A model generated the notes under the pieces. That model did no database searches. It worked only from the letters and a program-made list of their open reading frames with translations, and had not been told where the DNA came from. The translations under genes were made by a program, and so were the position numbers. From Streptomyces sp. A2-16 (GTDB lineage Bacteria > Actinomycetota > Actinomycetes > Streptomycetales > Streptomycetaceae): 64,000 bases of DNA. The stretch spans positions 9,052,001-9,116,000 of the forward strand of contig NZ_CP063808.1 in the NCBI RefSeq assembly GCF_018128905.1, in the 5' to 3' direction. Position 1 is the stretch's first letter. Each line of letters begins with the position of its first letter. Positions 50,770-59,962 of this stretch are shown piece after piece.

Positions 50770-51438
50770 ATGACTGACACACCCGCACACCCGACGCGCC
50801 GCAGCGTCTGCGGCCTCCTGCTGGCCACCGGGGCCACGCTGGCCCTGCCCGGCACCGCCGAGGCGGCCACGGTCGTCACCACGAACCAGACCGGGACCAA
50901 CGGCGGCTACTACTACTCGTTCTGGACCGACGCCCAGGGCACGGTCTCCATGACCCTCAACTCCGGCGGCAACTACAGCACTTCCTGGCGCAACACCGGC
51001 AACTTCGTGGCCGGCAAGGGCTGGAGCAACGGCTCCCGCAGGACCGTGAGCTACTCCGGCAGCTTCAACCCGTCCGGCAACGCCTACCTCGCCCTCTACG
51101 GCTGGACGTCGAATCCGCTCGTCGAGTACTACGTCGTCGACAACTGGGGCACCTACCGGCCCACCGGGACGTACAAGGGCACCGTCTCCAGCGACGGCGG
51201 GACGTACGACATCTACCAGACCACCCGCTACAACGCCCCGTCCGTGGAAGGCACCAAGACCTTCAACCAGTACTGGAGCGTCCGGCAGTCGAGGCGGACC
51301 GGCGGCACCATCACCACCGGCAACCACTTCGACGCGTGGGCCCGCGCCGGCATGCCGATGGGCAGCTTCAAGTACTACATGATCCTCGCGACCGAGGGAT
51401 ACCAGAGCAGCGGCAGCTCCAACATCACGGTGGCGTGA
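50770..51438 (+). CDS. Secreted GH11 endo-1,4-beta-xylanase
   Basis: The 222-residue enzyme hydrolyses xylan outside the cell. A twin-Arg-type signal (HPTRRSVCGLLLATGATLAL, PGTAEAA) precedes the GH11 beta-jelly roll. The nucleophile Glu119 is in PLVEYYVVDNWGTYRPTG, and the acid/base Glu209 is in YMILATEGYQSSGSS. The domain ends at once with SSNITVA; the linker and cellulose/xylan-binding module found in S. lividans XlnB are missing. The stop overlaps the start of the deacetylase gene (TGATG). ATG 50770 is used; the upstream in-frame extension covers the operator boxes. Confidence 0.95.
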   Translation: MTDTPAHPTRRSVCGLLLATGATLALPGTAEAATVVTTNQTGTNGGYYYSFWTDAQGTVSMTLNSGGNYSTSWRNTGNFVAGKGWSNGSRRTVSYSGSFNPSGNAYLALYGWTSNPLVEYYVVDNWGTYRPTGTYKGTVSSDGGTYDIYQTTRYNAPSVEGTKTFNQYWSVRQSRRTGGTITTGNHFDAWARAGMPMGSFKYYMILATEGYQSSGSSNITVA

Positions 51439-52112
51439 TGAGGGCCCGGGCGCACCTCCCGTTACTGGCCGCGGCCCTGGCCGCCGCCGGCACCCTCGCC
51501 GTCCCCGCCGCCGCTGCTCCCGCGCAGCCCGCGGCCTGCACCGGGTACGTCGGCCTCACCTTCGACGACGGCCCCGGCAGCGGCACCACCGCCCTGCTCA
51601 ACTCCCTGAAGCAGTACGGCCTCAGGGCCACCATGTTCAACACGGGCCAGAACGCCGCCGCGAGCCCGGCACTCGTCAGGGCCCAGGTCAGCGCCGGAAT
51701 GTGGGTCGGCAACCACAGCTACACGCACCCGCATCTGACCCAGCAGAGCCAGGCCACGATCGACTCGGAGATCTCCCGCACGCAGCAGGCGATCGCGAAC
51801 GGCGGCGGTGGCACACCGAAGCTGTTCCGGCCGCCGTACGGCGAGACCAACGCGACGGTGAAGGCCGTGGAGGCCAGATACGGGCTGACCGAGGTCCTGT
51901 GGCAGGTCGACTCGCAGGACTGGAACAACGCCAGTACCGACGCGATCGTCGCGGCGGTCGGGCGGCTCACCAACGGGCAGGTCGTCCTCCTGCACGACTG
52001 GCCCGCCAACACCCGCGCGGCGATTCCGCGCATCGCGCAGACCCTGGCCGCCAAGGGGCTGTGCGCGGGCATGATCTCGCCGCAGACGGGGCGGGCGGTG
52101 GCCCCCGGCTGA
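51438..52112 (+). CDS. Secreted CE4 acetylxylan esterase / polysaccharide deacetylase
   Basis: The 224-residue enzyme has a signal peptide (MRARAHLPLLAAALAAAGTL, AVPAAAA) and a NodB domain. The CE4 motifs are YVGLTFDDGP, NHSYTHPHL (HxxxH metal site), FRPPYGETN, LWQVDSQDWNN, and VVLLHDW. It should remove acetyl groups from xylan to help the xylanase. It overlaps the xylanase stop by one base and is co-transcribed, as with xlnB-axeA of S. lividans. Unlike AxeA, no C-terminal binding module follows. Chitin-oligomer deacetylase is a less likely reading. Confidence 0.93.
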   Translation: MRARAHLPLLAAALAAAGTLAVPAAAAPAQPAACTGYVGLTFDDGPGSGTTALLNSLKQYGLRATMFNTGQNAAASPALVRAQVSAGMWVGNHSYTHPHLTQQSQATIDSEISRTQQAIANGGGGTPKLFRPPYGETNATVKAVEARYGLTEVLWQVDSQDWNNASTDAIVAAVGRLTNGQVVLLHDWPANTRAAIPRIAQTLAAKGLCAGMISPQTGRAVAPG

Positions 52113-52290
52113 GCCCCGGCCTCTCGGGCACCCCGGCAGCGCCACCATCAGGTACCGCGGCAACCCGGTCCCGGCACGGCGGTCACACCCGCACACCACC
52201 GTGCCGGGCACCGGGAAGCGAGCGGTACCGACCCGTACGAGGCGTACTCGTCCGTACGAGGACCGCACACGCGGCGTCTCCCGGCGGCGA

Positions 52291-53067
52291 TCAGAGTTTG
52301 CGGCCGACCCCGCAATACGCGTCCACCCCGGCCGGGCCGGCTTCCTCGGGGCGCCACTCCGTCACCCGCACCACGCCCGGCGCGACCGGTTCCAGGCCGT
52401 CGAAGAACGCGGCGATCTCCTCGACCGCCCGCACGTGGTACGGCACCGCCCCGCTGGAGTTGTACGCCTCCGACGCCGCGATCATCCCCTCGCTCGTGGC
52501 CGTGCTGTCGCTGATCACCAGGTAACTGCCGGGCGCCAGGCCCGACATGAGTCGCCGGACCAGGTCGAGGGCCCGGTCGTGGTCGGCGACGTGGCCGAGG
52601 GTGTTGAGGATCATCAGGGCGACCGGCCGGTCGAGGTCGAGGGTGTCGGCGGCGGCCCGGAGGATGGACTCGGGGTCGTACAGATCGGCCTGCAGGTAGG
52701 CCGTCCTGCCCTCGGGGGCGCTGGTGAGCAGGGCGTTGGCGTGGGCCAGCACGATGGGGTCGTTGTCGACGTAGACGATCCGGGCGTCCGGGGCGACCCG
52801 CTGGGCCACCTCGTGGGTGTTGTCGGCGGTGGGCAGGCCGGTCCCGATGTCCAGGAACTGCCGTACCCCCTGCTCGCCCGCGAGATGGCGGACCGCGCGG
52901 CCCAGGAAGCGCCGGCTGGTGACCGCCACGTCGACGAGCCCGGGGAAGATCTCCTTGATGTGGTCGCCGATCTCGCGGTCCACCTCGTAGTTGTCCTTGC
53001 CGCCGACGAAGTAGTTCCAGAAGCGGGCGGAGTGCGGCTTGCTGGTGTCGATCGGGGTGTGCGGCAC
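52291..53067 (-). CDS. DUF574-type S-adenosylmethionine-dependent methyltransferase
   Basis: The 258-residue protein shows the DUF574 (SAM-MT) signature: ARFWNYFVGGKDNYEVDREI near the N-terminus, the SAM-binding LDIGTGLPTADNTHEVAQRV, IVYVDNDPIVLAHANALL, and a late VRVTEWRPEEAG. These methyltransferases are greatly expanded in Streptomyces and mostly of unknown substrate. GTG 53067 has GGGAG six bases upstream; the longer open frame to 53157 lacks similarity. Confidence 0.93.
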   Translation of the reverse strand: MPHTPIDTSKPHSARFWNYFVGGKDNYEVDREIGDHIKEIFPGLVDVAVTSRRFLGRAVRHLAGEQGVRQFLDIGTGLPTADNTHEVAQRVAPDARIVYVDNDPIVLAHANALLTSAPEGRTAYLQADLYDPESILRAAADTLDLDRPVALMILNTLGHVADHDRALDLVRRLMSGLAPGSYLVISDSTATSEGMIAASEAYNSSGAVPYHVRAVEEIAAFFDGLEPVAPGVVRVTEWRPEEAGPAGVDAYCGVGRKL

Positions 53068-53275
53068 GGCGAGAACTCCCGGGGCGTGGTGGGACGGGTG
53101 ACTCCGTTCGGCTGTGAATGCCGCGATTCCCCGGCCGGGGGCGCGGCTTTGCCGCAATCATGAGCGGCAAGTGGGTCAGCCACGTCCCACTGAATGCCAT
53201 TCGCACCACAACTCACAAGATCCACAGCCGACTTGACGCGTTTTCGACGTGTCGCTCCGGAGGGAAGACGCAGCC

Positions 53276-54193
53276 ATGGCCACTCCTCTGTCCGCCGCGA
53301 AGATGCTCGCCGCACTGAAGGCCGAGGGCCTCACCGTGCACGAGCACGCCGGCTGGAAGACCCACAACCGCGACGCGGCGTCCGGCAAGTCCTTCGGTCC
53401 CGTCATCGGGGTGCTGATCCACCACACCGGCGGGCACGACGACAAGGAGCTCTGCTTCAAGGGCAGATCCGACCTTCCGGGACCGCTGTGCCACGCCTGG
53501 CTCGGCAAGACCGCGGGCCTGTGGATGATCGGCAACGGCCGTACCAACCACGCCGGTTACGCCGACATCGATGTCCTGAACGCGCTCCGTGAGGAGAAGC
53601 CGCTCCCGCACGACGACGCGGCCGGGGCCGACGGCAACGACTGCCTTTACGGCCTGGAGATCGAGAACCGCGGCAAGGGCGGGGACCCCTACCCGCAGGC
53701 GCAGTACCGGCAGGCCGTGCTGTGGGCGGCGGCGATCTGCCGGGCGCACGGGTGGAGCGAGAAGTCCGTCGCCGGGCACAAGGAGTGCCAGCCGGGGAAG
53801 ATCGACCCGAGTTTCGACATGGACGACTTCCGGGCCGCCGTGAAGAAGCAACTGGCCGCGGGGCCCGGCAAGTCGGAGTCGACGAAGCCGGCGGGCAAGC
53901 CGCGCGTCGACCTGTCCCGGCTGGTGAAGGCCGCGAGGACCGACCCCGGGGCCAAGCAGGGCCACGTCAGCTACATGGCCGGAACCAATCTCACCGAGGC
54001 GGCCCTCGTCGAACTCGGCTATCTCTCCCGGTCCTACGCGGGCGACGGCTCGTTCGGCACCACGACGATCGCCGCCTACGCCAAGTGGCAACGCCACCTG
54101 GGCTACACGGGCGCCGACGCCAACGGCGTCCCGGGCAAGATCTCCCTGTCCCGGCTGGGCGAGAAGACGGGACTGTTCACGGTCGTGGCCTGA
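53276..54193 (+). CDS. N-acetylmuramoyl-L-alanine amidase (PGRP type) with C-terminal binding domain
   Basis: The 305-residue protein has an amidase_2/PGRP domain (residues about 15-185) with zinc-ligand candidates in VIGVLIHHTGGHDD and SVAGHKECQPGKIDPSFDMD. After a Lys/Pro linker comes a C-terminal peptidoglycan-binding-like repeat (SYMAGTNLTEAALVELGYLS, KWQRHLGYTGADANGVPGKI). No signal peptide is seen, as in phage endolysins and injection-system effectors. It cuts the amide bond between MurNAc and L-alanine. It lies just before the DUF2235 gene. Confidence 0.9.
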   Translation: MATPLSAAKMLAALKAEGLTVHEHAGWKTHNRDAASGKSFGPVIGVLIHHTGGHDDKELCFKGRSDLPGPLCHAWLGKTAGLWMIGNGRTNHAGYADIDVLNALREEKPLPHDDAAGADGNDCLYGLEIENRGKGGDPYPQAQYRQAVLWAAAICRAHGWSEKSVAGHKECQPGKIDPSFDMDDFRAAVKKQLAAGPGKSESTKPAGKPRVDLSRLVKAARTDPGAKQGHVSYMAGTNLTEAALVELGYLSRSYAGDGSFGTTTIAAYAKWQRHLGYTGADANGVPGKISLSRLGEKTGLFTVVA

Positions 54194-54315
54194 CCGCCGG
54201 GCCCGCCGCCGACCCGCCACCGGGCGCCGAGTTGCGGGTCGGCGCGGTCCTTGAGGTACTGGCTGTATCTACCGAGCAGTCGCGGGGTCCTCTCTACAGG
54301 GAGAGGAGGCAGGAA

Positions 54316-55458
54316 ATGGCCAAGCGTCTGGTGGTCTGCTGCGACGGGACGTGGAATCTCGCCGACCAGCCGAGCAAGACAAATGTCGCCAAGGTGGCCC
54401 TGGCCGTACGGCGACGCTCCGCTGCCGGAACGGAACAGCGGGTGTACTACCACAGCGGGGTCGGCACGAACCGGCGGGAACGGCTGCGGGGCGGGGCGTT
54501 CGGAGTGGGGCTCTCGCGCAATGTGCTCGACGCCTACCGCTTCCTGGTCCACACCTTCGAGCCCGGGGACAGCCTGTACCTGTTCGGCTTCAGCCGGGGC
54601 GCGTTCACCGCGCGCAGCCTGGCGGGGCTGGTGCGCAACTGCGGCATCCTGCGCCCGGAGCAGGTCGATCGGATCGGTGAGGCGTGGGCGCTGTACCGCA
54701 GTCGCGCCGACAAGCCGACCAGCGTGGCCGCGACCCTGTTCCGCAGGGCGTACTCGTACGAGACGGAGATCCGTTTCGTGGGCGTGTGGGACACGGTCGG
54801 TTCCCTGGGCATCCCGGTTCCGGCGCCCTGGTTCCTCCAGCCGCTGGTCGACCGCTTCAACCACCGCTGGGCCTTCCACGACACCACCCTCAGCAAGTCG
54901 GTGAACGGCGCCTTCCAGGCCCTGGCCGTCGACGAGGAGCGCTCGGCGTTCCCGCCGACGCTGTGGCAGCAGGAGGAAGGCGCCGACCGGGACCAGGAGC
55001 TGCTGCAGGTGTGGTTCTCCGGGGTGCATCTCTCCGTCGGGGGCGGCGAGAAGGACTCGGGTCTGTCCGACATCACCCTGCTGTGGATGGTCAGGCAGGC
55101 CATCCGGTACGGCCTGGAGTTCGATCCCAAGGTCCTCAGCGCTCAGGGACCGGACGTCATGGACCCCGACAAGTGCGTCGACTTCGCCGTCCAGCCGAAC
55201 CCGCTGGGCCCGTGGGTCCCCTCCCGCAAGGGCTTCTACCGGGTCTTCAAGCCCCTGCACCGCCCCATCGGGCAGGAGAGGGACAAGGAGGGCCGTCTCG
55301 TCGGGCACGAGTACCTGGCCGACACGGTCCTGCGCCGCCGCGCGGGCGACCCCCGCTACCGCCCGCCGGCCCTCGAGACGTACCTGGAGGACGTCGGGGA
55401 ACGGTTCGTCAGGACGGTCCCCCTCGCCTTCACCGAGGAGCCGGTCGGTACTCCGTAG
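54316..55458 (+). CDS. DUF2235 alpha/beta-hydrolase (Tle1-like phospholipase fold)
   Basis: The 380-residue protein opens with RLVVCCDGTWNLADQPSKTN, the DUF2235 hallmark. The serine-hydrolase elbow is YLFGFSRGAFTARSLAGLVR, with Ser93 as nucleophile. IRFVGVWDTVGSLGIP supplies the acid residue region, and WFSGVHLSVGGG contains the catalytic His. Type VI lipase effectors (Tle1) share this domain, but standalone copies are common in Streptomyces. A GAGAGGAGG site precedes ATG 54316. Its 3' end overlaps the convergent MFS gene by 29 bases. Confidence 0.92.
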   Translation: MAKRLVVCCDGTWNLADQPSKTNVAKVALAVRRRSAAGTEQRVYYHSGVGTNRRERLRGGAFGVGLSRNVLDAYRFLVHTFEPGDSLYLFGFSRGAFTARSLAGLVRNCGILRPEQVDRIGEAWALYRSRADKPTSVAATLFRRAYSYETEIRFVGVWDTVGSLGIPVPAPWFLQPLVDRFNHRWAFHDTTLSKSVNGAFQALAVDEERSAFPPTLWQQEEGADRDQELLQVWFSGVHLSVGGGEKDSGLSDITLLWMVRQAIRYGLEFDPKVLSAQGPDVMDPDKCVDFAVQPNPLGPWVPSRKGFYRVFKPLHRPIGQERDKEGRLVGHEYLADTVLRRRAGDPRYRPPALETYLEDVGERFVRTVPLAFTEEPVGTP

Positions 55459-56647
55459 GGTCCGCGGAGCTCACCCCGCCGGGCCGACGGGCCGCACGCC
55501 TCTCCAGCACGTGGAGCGTCAGGGTCACCGCGAGCGACGCGATCGCCATCAGGGTCATCGCGGTGGCCGGGGAGGTGAGTTGGGCCAGGGAGCCGGCGAG
55601 GAGCGCGCCGATGCCCTGGAGGGCCACCATGCCGGTGGTGTGGAGACCCAGCGCCTGGCCCGCGAGTTCGTCGGGGGTCAGGGCCATCAGGCGTTCCTGG
55701 AGGACCAGCGAGGCGGCGAAGCCCACCGAGGCCACCGTGGCGGCCAGGACCGACAGGGGCACCGACGGCCGTAGGAAGAAGAACAGGTACGGCACCGCCA
55801 GCAGCAGGCGCAGCGGGGTCGCGAGACGGGGGCGCAGGGCGGGCGGCACCAGGCGGCCGACCGCCAGGTCGCCCAGGAACATGCCCAGCGCCCCGCAGGC
55901 GTACATCGTGCCGGCGGCCGCGGGGGCGTAGGAGACATAGAGCGAATCGCCGCCCACCACCAGGCCGTTGGGGACCCACAGGCCGAGGAACACCAGACGG
56001 CGGGGGCGGGAGGACCACAGGAGGGCGTTGGTGGCCCAGGTCGCGGAGAAGGAGGGGCGGCCTGCGGAGCGCGGCGGGCGGGCTGTGAGGCCGAGGCGGG
56101 TGACGAGGGCCGACAGCACGTACATCGCCGTCGCGAGGAGCAGACACGTCCGTGGGGACAGGAGCGCCAGCAGAGCGCCGCCGGCCGCGAACCCGGTGAT
56201 CTGGACCAGGCCCCAGAGCATGTTGAAGACCGAACGGCCCAGGACGTAGCCGTCCTTGGGCAGGATCTCGTTCATCAGGCCGCCGCGCACTCCCCCGCCC
56301 AGCGACGCGACCAGGCCCTGCAGGAGCAGGACGACGAAGACCGCCCCGACCGGCAGACCGGGCAGCGCCAGCACCGCCGTACCCGCCGCGAAGGCGAGGG
56401 AGATGACGGTCAGGAGGGCACGCGGGGGCAGCCGGTCGGCACCCGAGAGCAGGAACGCGGCCCCCAGCAGCTGCGCTAGCTGCGGTCCGAACATGCTCAC
56501 CGCCGACAGGAGCGGGGAGCCGGTGGCCCGGTAGACCAGCGTGGCCAGGGCCAGGCCGCCGATCGTCTGGGCCGCCGCGTGGGCGGCGAAGGAGAGCAGG
56601 AACGGGGTGAACTCCGGGATGCGGAACAGGGTTCGATAGCTGCGCAT
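55430..56647 (-). CDS. MFS transporter
   Basis: The 405-residue protein has 11-12 helices (FTPFLLSFAAHAAAQTIGGL start, RGGLMNEILPKDGYVLGRSV in the middle loop). It resembles MFS_3-type or macrolide-efflux-like carriers. ATG 56647 (MRSYRTLFRIPEFTPFLLSF) is preferred; upstream in-frame codons extend to 56824 without transporter sequence. It is divergent from an ArsR-like regulator 73 bases away, which is probably its controller. Confidence 0.88.
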   Translation of the reverse strand: MRSYRTLFRIPEFTPFLLSFAAHAAAQTIGGLALATLVYRATGSPLLSAVSMFGPQLAQLLGAAFLLSGADRLPPRALLTVISLAFAAGTAVLALPGLPVGAVFVVLLLQGLVASLGGGVRGGLMNEILPKDGYVLGRSVFNMLWGLVQITGFAAGGALLALLSPRTCLLLATAMYVLSALVTRLGLTARPPRSAGRPSFSATWATNALLWSSRPRRLVFLGLWVPNGLVVGGDSLYVSYAPAAAGTMYACGALGMFLGDLAVGRLVPPALRPRLATPLRLLLAVPYLFFFLRPSVPLSVLAATVASVGFAASLVLQERLMALTPDELAGQALGLHTTGMVALQGIGALLAGSLAQLTSPATAMTLMAIASLAVTLTLHVLERRAARRPGGVSSADPTEYRPAPR

Positions 56648-56720
56648 GCGCAGGAGTCTGAGAGCGCTCCGCACGTGACGGTTATTGTTTCGCGCGTCCG
56701 CGAAAGCTCCGGGGGTGCGC

Positions 56721-57725
56721 ATGGGTTGGTGGCAGCTGAGCGCCGACACCCTCGTCCGCAGCCGGTTCGTGGTCTGCCCGTTCACCGAGACCTTCGCGAC
56801 CCTGCGACTGCTGCACACCGGCACCGCCGCGCATCCCGGCGAGGAGGCCTGGCTGCGCGCCCACCTGCCCGGCTACCGCGCGCTCCTCGCGGCCGACCCG
56901 GTGACCGCGCTGCTCGTGCGCTCCGGGATGGGCACGTCCTGGATCGCCGACTTCCTCGCGCCCCTGCCGCGTGACGGCACACCCCTGGAGGAGACGCTCG
57001 CGCGGATCCGGGCGACCGACCCCGCCGAGGCCCGCGCCGACGTCCGGGTCTCCCTGCGCGGCCCGCTCCCGGCCGCCCTGGAGCGGGACGACCTCCCGGA
57101 GCGCGCCGCCGCGCTCCTCGCCCACGTCTGGACGCGGACCGTGGAGCCGTACTGGGACCGCCGGCGGCGCATCCTGGAGGCGGACGTGGTGGCCCGGACC
57201 GCGCAGGTGAGCCGGGGCGGCTGGGCGGCCGTCATCGACTCCCTGCTGCCGGGCCAGACGCGCTGGCTCGGCGACAACCGGCTCCAGGTGAACCGGCACG
57301 AGCGCCCGCCCCGCGACATCCGCGGCGCCGAACTCGTCTTCCTGCCGGTCACGCCGGGGCGCGGCTGGGCGACGTGGGAGGAGCCGGGCCGGTACGCCAT
57401 CGTCTACGGCTGTGCGGGCGCCCTCGCCGACCCGGGTGCCCGGAGCGTGCCCGCGAGCCTCGGCACGCTGCTCGGCACCGGGCGGGCCAAGGTGTTCGTC
57501 CTGCTGGACTCCCCGCTGAGCACCAGCCAGCTGGTCGCCGTGACCGGGCAGGGCCTGGGGTCGGTGGGGCGGCATCTGCGGGTGCTGCTGGACGCGGGGC
57601 TGGTGGAGCGGCGGCGGGCGGGGCGGTCGGTGCTGTATGTGCGGACGGCGGCCGGCCAGGTGCTCATGGAGGCATCGGGGGCCGGGGCCGGGGATTCACC
57701 GAGCGGAGTTAGCATCCGCTCATGA
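56721..57725 (+). CDS. ArsR-like winged-helix regulator with long N-terminal domain
   Basis: The 334-residue protein has a large N-terminal domain of unknown fold (DTLVRSRFVVCPFTETFATL, EPYWDRRRRILEADVVARTA, RGWATWEEPGRYAIVYGCAG). The C-terminal HTH is VFVLLDSPLSTSQLVAVTGQ then GLGSVGRHLRVLLDAGLVER, followed by the wing RRAGRSVLYVRT. This layout is known for actinobacterial ArsR-type regulators. The ATG at 56721 was chosen. It overlaps the glutathione peroxidase start (ATGA) and diverges from the MFS gene. Confidence 0.87.
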   Translation: MGWWQLSADTLVRSRFVVCPFTETFATLRLLHTGTAAHPGEEAWLRAHLPGYRALLAADPVTALLVRSGMGTSWIADFLAPLPRDGTPLEETLARIRATDPAEARADVRVSLRGPLPAALERDDLPERAAALLAHVWTRTVEPYWDRRRRILEADVVARTAQVSRGGWAAVIDSLLPGQTRWLGDNRLQVNRHERPPRDIRGAELVFLPVTPGRGWATWEEPGRYAIVYGCAGALADPGARSVPASLGTLLGTGRAKVFVLLDSPLSTSQLVAVTGQGLGSVGRHLRVLLDAGLVERRRAGRSVLYVRTAAGQVLMEASGAGAGDSPSGVSIRS

Positions 57726-58225
57726 CGACTACAGATGCTTCCTCTCCCCTGGCCGTCGAGATCGGGGCCCTCACGGGCGGTTCCGCCGAGCTCGCCCAGT
57801 ACGCCGGCAAGGCGGTCCTGATCGTGAACGTGGCTTCCAAGTGCGGGCTGACCCCGCAGTACAACGGGCTGGAGAAGCTCCAGGAGCGGTACGCGGAGCG
57901 GGGCTTCACGGTGCTCGGCGTGCCCTGCAACCAGTTCCTCGGGCAGGAGCCCGGCAGCGCCGAGGAGATCGCGGAGTTCTGCTCGGCGACGTACGGCGTG
58001 ACCTTCCCGCTGACCGAGAAGGTCGAGGTGAACGGGGAGGGCCGGCACGCGCTGTACGAGCGGTTGGTGGACTTCGCCGACGCGGAGGGGCACGCCGGGG
58101 ACATCCGCTGGAATTTCGAGAAGTTCCTGATCGGCCGGGACGGGAAGATCGTCGCCCGCTTCTCGCCGCAGACCGAGCCGGAGTCCGACGAGGTCGTGAC
58201 GGCCGTGGAGAGCGCCCTGGGCTAG
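57722..58225 (+). CDS. Glutathione peroxidase-family thiol peroxidase
   Basis: The 167-residue protein reduces peroxides with thiols; in actinobacteria the reductant is more likely thioredoxin or mycothiol systems than glutathione. Cys41 is in NVASKCGLTPQYNGLEKLQ, the active-site loop. GVPCNQFLGQEPGS and IRWNFEKFLIGRDGKIVARF complete the Cys/Gln/Trp/Asn set. Its ATG overlaps the stop of the ArsR-like gene (ATGA), so the two are coupled. Confidence 0.95.
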   Translation: MTTTDASSPLAVEIGALTGGSAELAQYAGKAVLIVNVASKCGLTPQYNGLEKLQERYAERGFTVLGVPCNQFLGQEPGSAEEIAEFCSATYGVTFPLTEKVEVNGEGRHALYERLVDFADAEGHAGDIRWNFEKFLIGRDGKIVARFSPQTEPESDEVVTAVESALG

Positions 58226-58244
58226 GCCGTCGGTCGAGTGCGGG

Positions 58245-58277
58245 CCGGTGGGGGCTGGTCGCGCAGTTCCCCGCGCC
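58245..58277 (-). repeat. Dispersed intergenic repeat, copy 2
   Basis: On the minus strand this reads GGCGCGGGGAACTGCGCGAC followed by CAGCCCCCACCGG, near-identical to 17229-17262. It sits just downstream of the peroxidase gene in the 196-base gap before DUF397, where nothing else was seen. Confidence 0.8.
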
Positions 58278-58421
58278 GCTGAGTGGGTGCGGTGGAAACG
58301 CGCCTGGCCATACCCGCCTTCCCACGCCCAAAAGCGCCGCAGGCCCCCTCGGCAAGGACGGCGATCTGGTCGAGAGGGCTCTGTGGTGGTGCTTGTGCAG
58401 TTGTAGTGGTGTGGCGTGGTC

Positions 58422-58613
58422 TCACACCTTGACCGAGGTCACGAAGGCGCTCCACGCCTCGGCGGGGAAGGCCAGCTTGGGACCGTCGGGAATCTTGGTG
58501 TCGCCGAGTTCGAGTGCCTCCTCTTCGGTCGACCTCACCATCAGGCACGCCCCGTTGGCGTTGGTGTAGGTGGAGGTCGTCCATGTGTCGAGGTTGCCCA
58601 GACGAATTGCCAT
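58422..58613 (-). CDS. DUF397 domain protein
   Basis: The 63-residue protein has the DUF397 pattern: WTTSTYTNANGACLMVRSTE then LGDTKIPDGPKLAFPAEAWS and AFVTSVK. Such proteins are encoded next to Scr1/DUF5753 XRE regulators, as here, and may act as their partner or antitoxin-like antagonist. It lies 201 bases downstream of the XRE gene in the same direction. Confidence 0.93.
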   Translation of the reverse strand: MAIRLGNLDTWTTSTYTNANGACLMVRSTEEEALELGDTKIPDGPKLAFPAEAWSAFVTSVKV

Positions 58614-58814
58614 ATTCGCTCCGTAGCCAGATGCGCAGTGTTCGGATTACGCCAACCTTTACTGATCGTTGGCGTGATCGACGCTACTCGCCGACTTCCT
58701 CTTTCGGAGCAGTCATTCACTCTTATGGCGGCATATTCCAAGGGACTCTTCCAGACGGACGTGTCCGGGGTGTACTATCCGGCCCGCCCTGTCGGGAAGA
58801 GGCTCAGAAGCGGT

Positions 58815-59684
58815 TCAACGGGCGTACTCCCGGGCGTACTCCTTGGCGATGTCCTCGATCAGCTGACGCGACTGGTCGACGTTGAGCGCCTGCGCCCTCA
58901 AGTGCTCGTACATCACGGTGTACTTCTGCACGTCGTGCGCCTTCTCCAGGTACAGGTCGCTGGTGACGCCCTCGATGTAGACGACGCTGGAGTCGGCCGC
59001 GTCCGAGAACTCCAGGATGGAGTACTGCCCGCTGAGCCCGGGGTGGGCGCCGACGTCGAACGGCAGTACCTGCACGGTGATATGGGGCTGCTGGGACATC
59101 TCCACGAGGTACTCCAGCTGCTCGCGCATCACCTGCCGGTTGCCCACGACGCGGCGCAGGGCCGCCTCGTCCAGAACCACCCACAGGCGCAGCGGCTCCC
59201 GTTCGGCCGCGACCCGGCTCTGCCGGCGCAGCCGCACCTCCACACGCTTGTCGTTCTCCGTCTCCGTCGCCTCCGGCGCGCCGCCGCGCACGATGGCCTC
59301 GGCGTACGGCCGGGTCTGCAACAGGCCGGTGATGATCTGGGGTTCGTACACCCGCAGCGACTCGGCGTCGGTCTCCAGACCGATGTAGACGCTGTACGGG
59401 ATGTCCCCGAAGGCATGCCACCAGCCTTGCTGGCGCGAGTCCTTGGCCATCTGCATCAGGGAGTCGACGATGCGCTGGTCCTCGACCTCGTACACGCCGC
59501 ACAGGTCGCGGACGTCGCGCTGGCTGATGCTGCGCCGGCCGTTCTCCAGCCGGCTGATCTTCGACTGCGACACGAGCAGCCGCTCCGCCACCTCTTCGGC
59601 CGTCATGCCCTTGAGCTCGCGGAGCCTGCGCAGCTCCTGGCCCAGCCGGCGTCGCCTGACGGTGGGATTGACATTGGACGCCAC
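58815..59684 (-). CDS. XRE-family regulator with DUF5753 (Scr1-type) domain
   Basis: The 289-residue protein has an N-terminal XRE HTH (RRRRLGQELRRLRELKGMTA, EEVAERLLVSQSKISRLENG) and a DUF5753 domain (residues about 90-280). The latter contains YEPQIITGLLQTRPYAEAIV, VVLDEAALRRVVGNRQVMRE and ITVQVLPFDVGAHPGLSGQY. GTG 59684 is used; the open frame continues to 59840 without similarity. Streptomyces encodes dozens of these XRE/DUF397 pairs, several linked to development or antibiotic production. Confidence 0.94.
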   Translation of the reverse strand: MASNVNPTVRRRRLGQELRRLRELKGMTAEEVAERLLVSQSKISRLENGRRSISQRDVRDLCGVYEVEDQRIVDSLMQMAKDSRQQGWWHAFGDIPYSVYIGLETDAESLRVYEPQIITGLLQTRPYAEAIVRGGAPEATETENDKRVEVRLRRQSRVAAEREPLRLWVVLDEAALRRVVGNRQVMREQLEYLVEMSQQPHITVQVLPFDVGAHPGLSGQYSILEFSDAADSSVVYIEGVTSDLYLEKAHDVQKYTVMYEHLRAQALNVDQSRQLIEDIAKEYAREYAR

Positions 59685-59962
59685 GGGACGTGCACCTCCG
59701 GCTGCGTGCCTCGTTCTTGACTTTGCGTATCTGCTGTTGAGCAGACTGCCACCAAGGTGCTTATTACCGCTGGGAAACGGTGTATATGCGCCGCGTGCAC
59801 ATCGGTCGGGCCGGCAACTCGGCCTCCCGGGCCCGGACATGCGGCCGCGCGGGGCGCCGGAACCATGCGACGCCCGATGTACGGACGTCGCGGTTCCGTC
59901 ACCCCGCGCGGCCAGCGGCTCCCGAACCGGTCTCTGGGGACTGACGGTGCGGCGGCTCAGTG

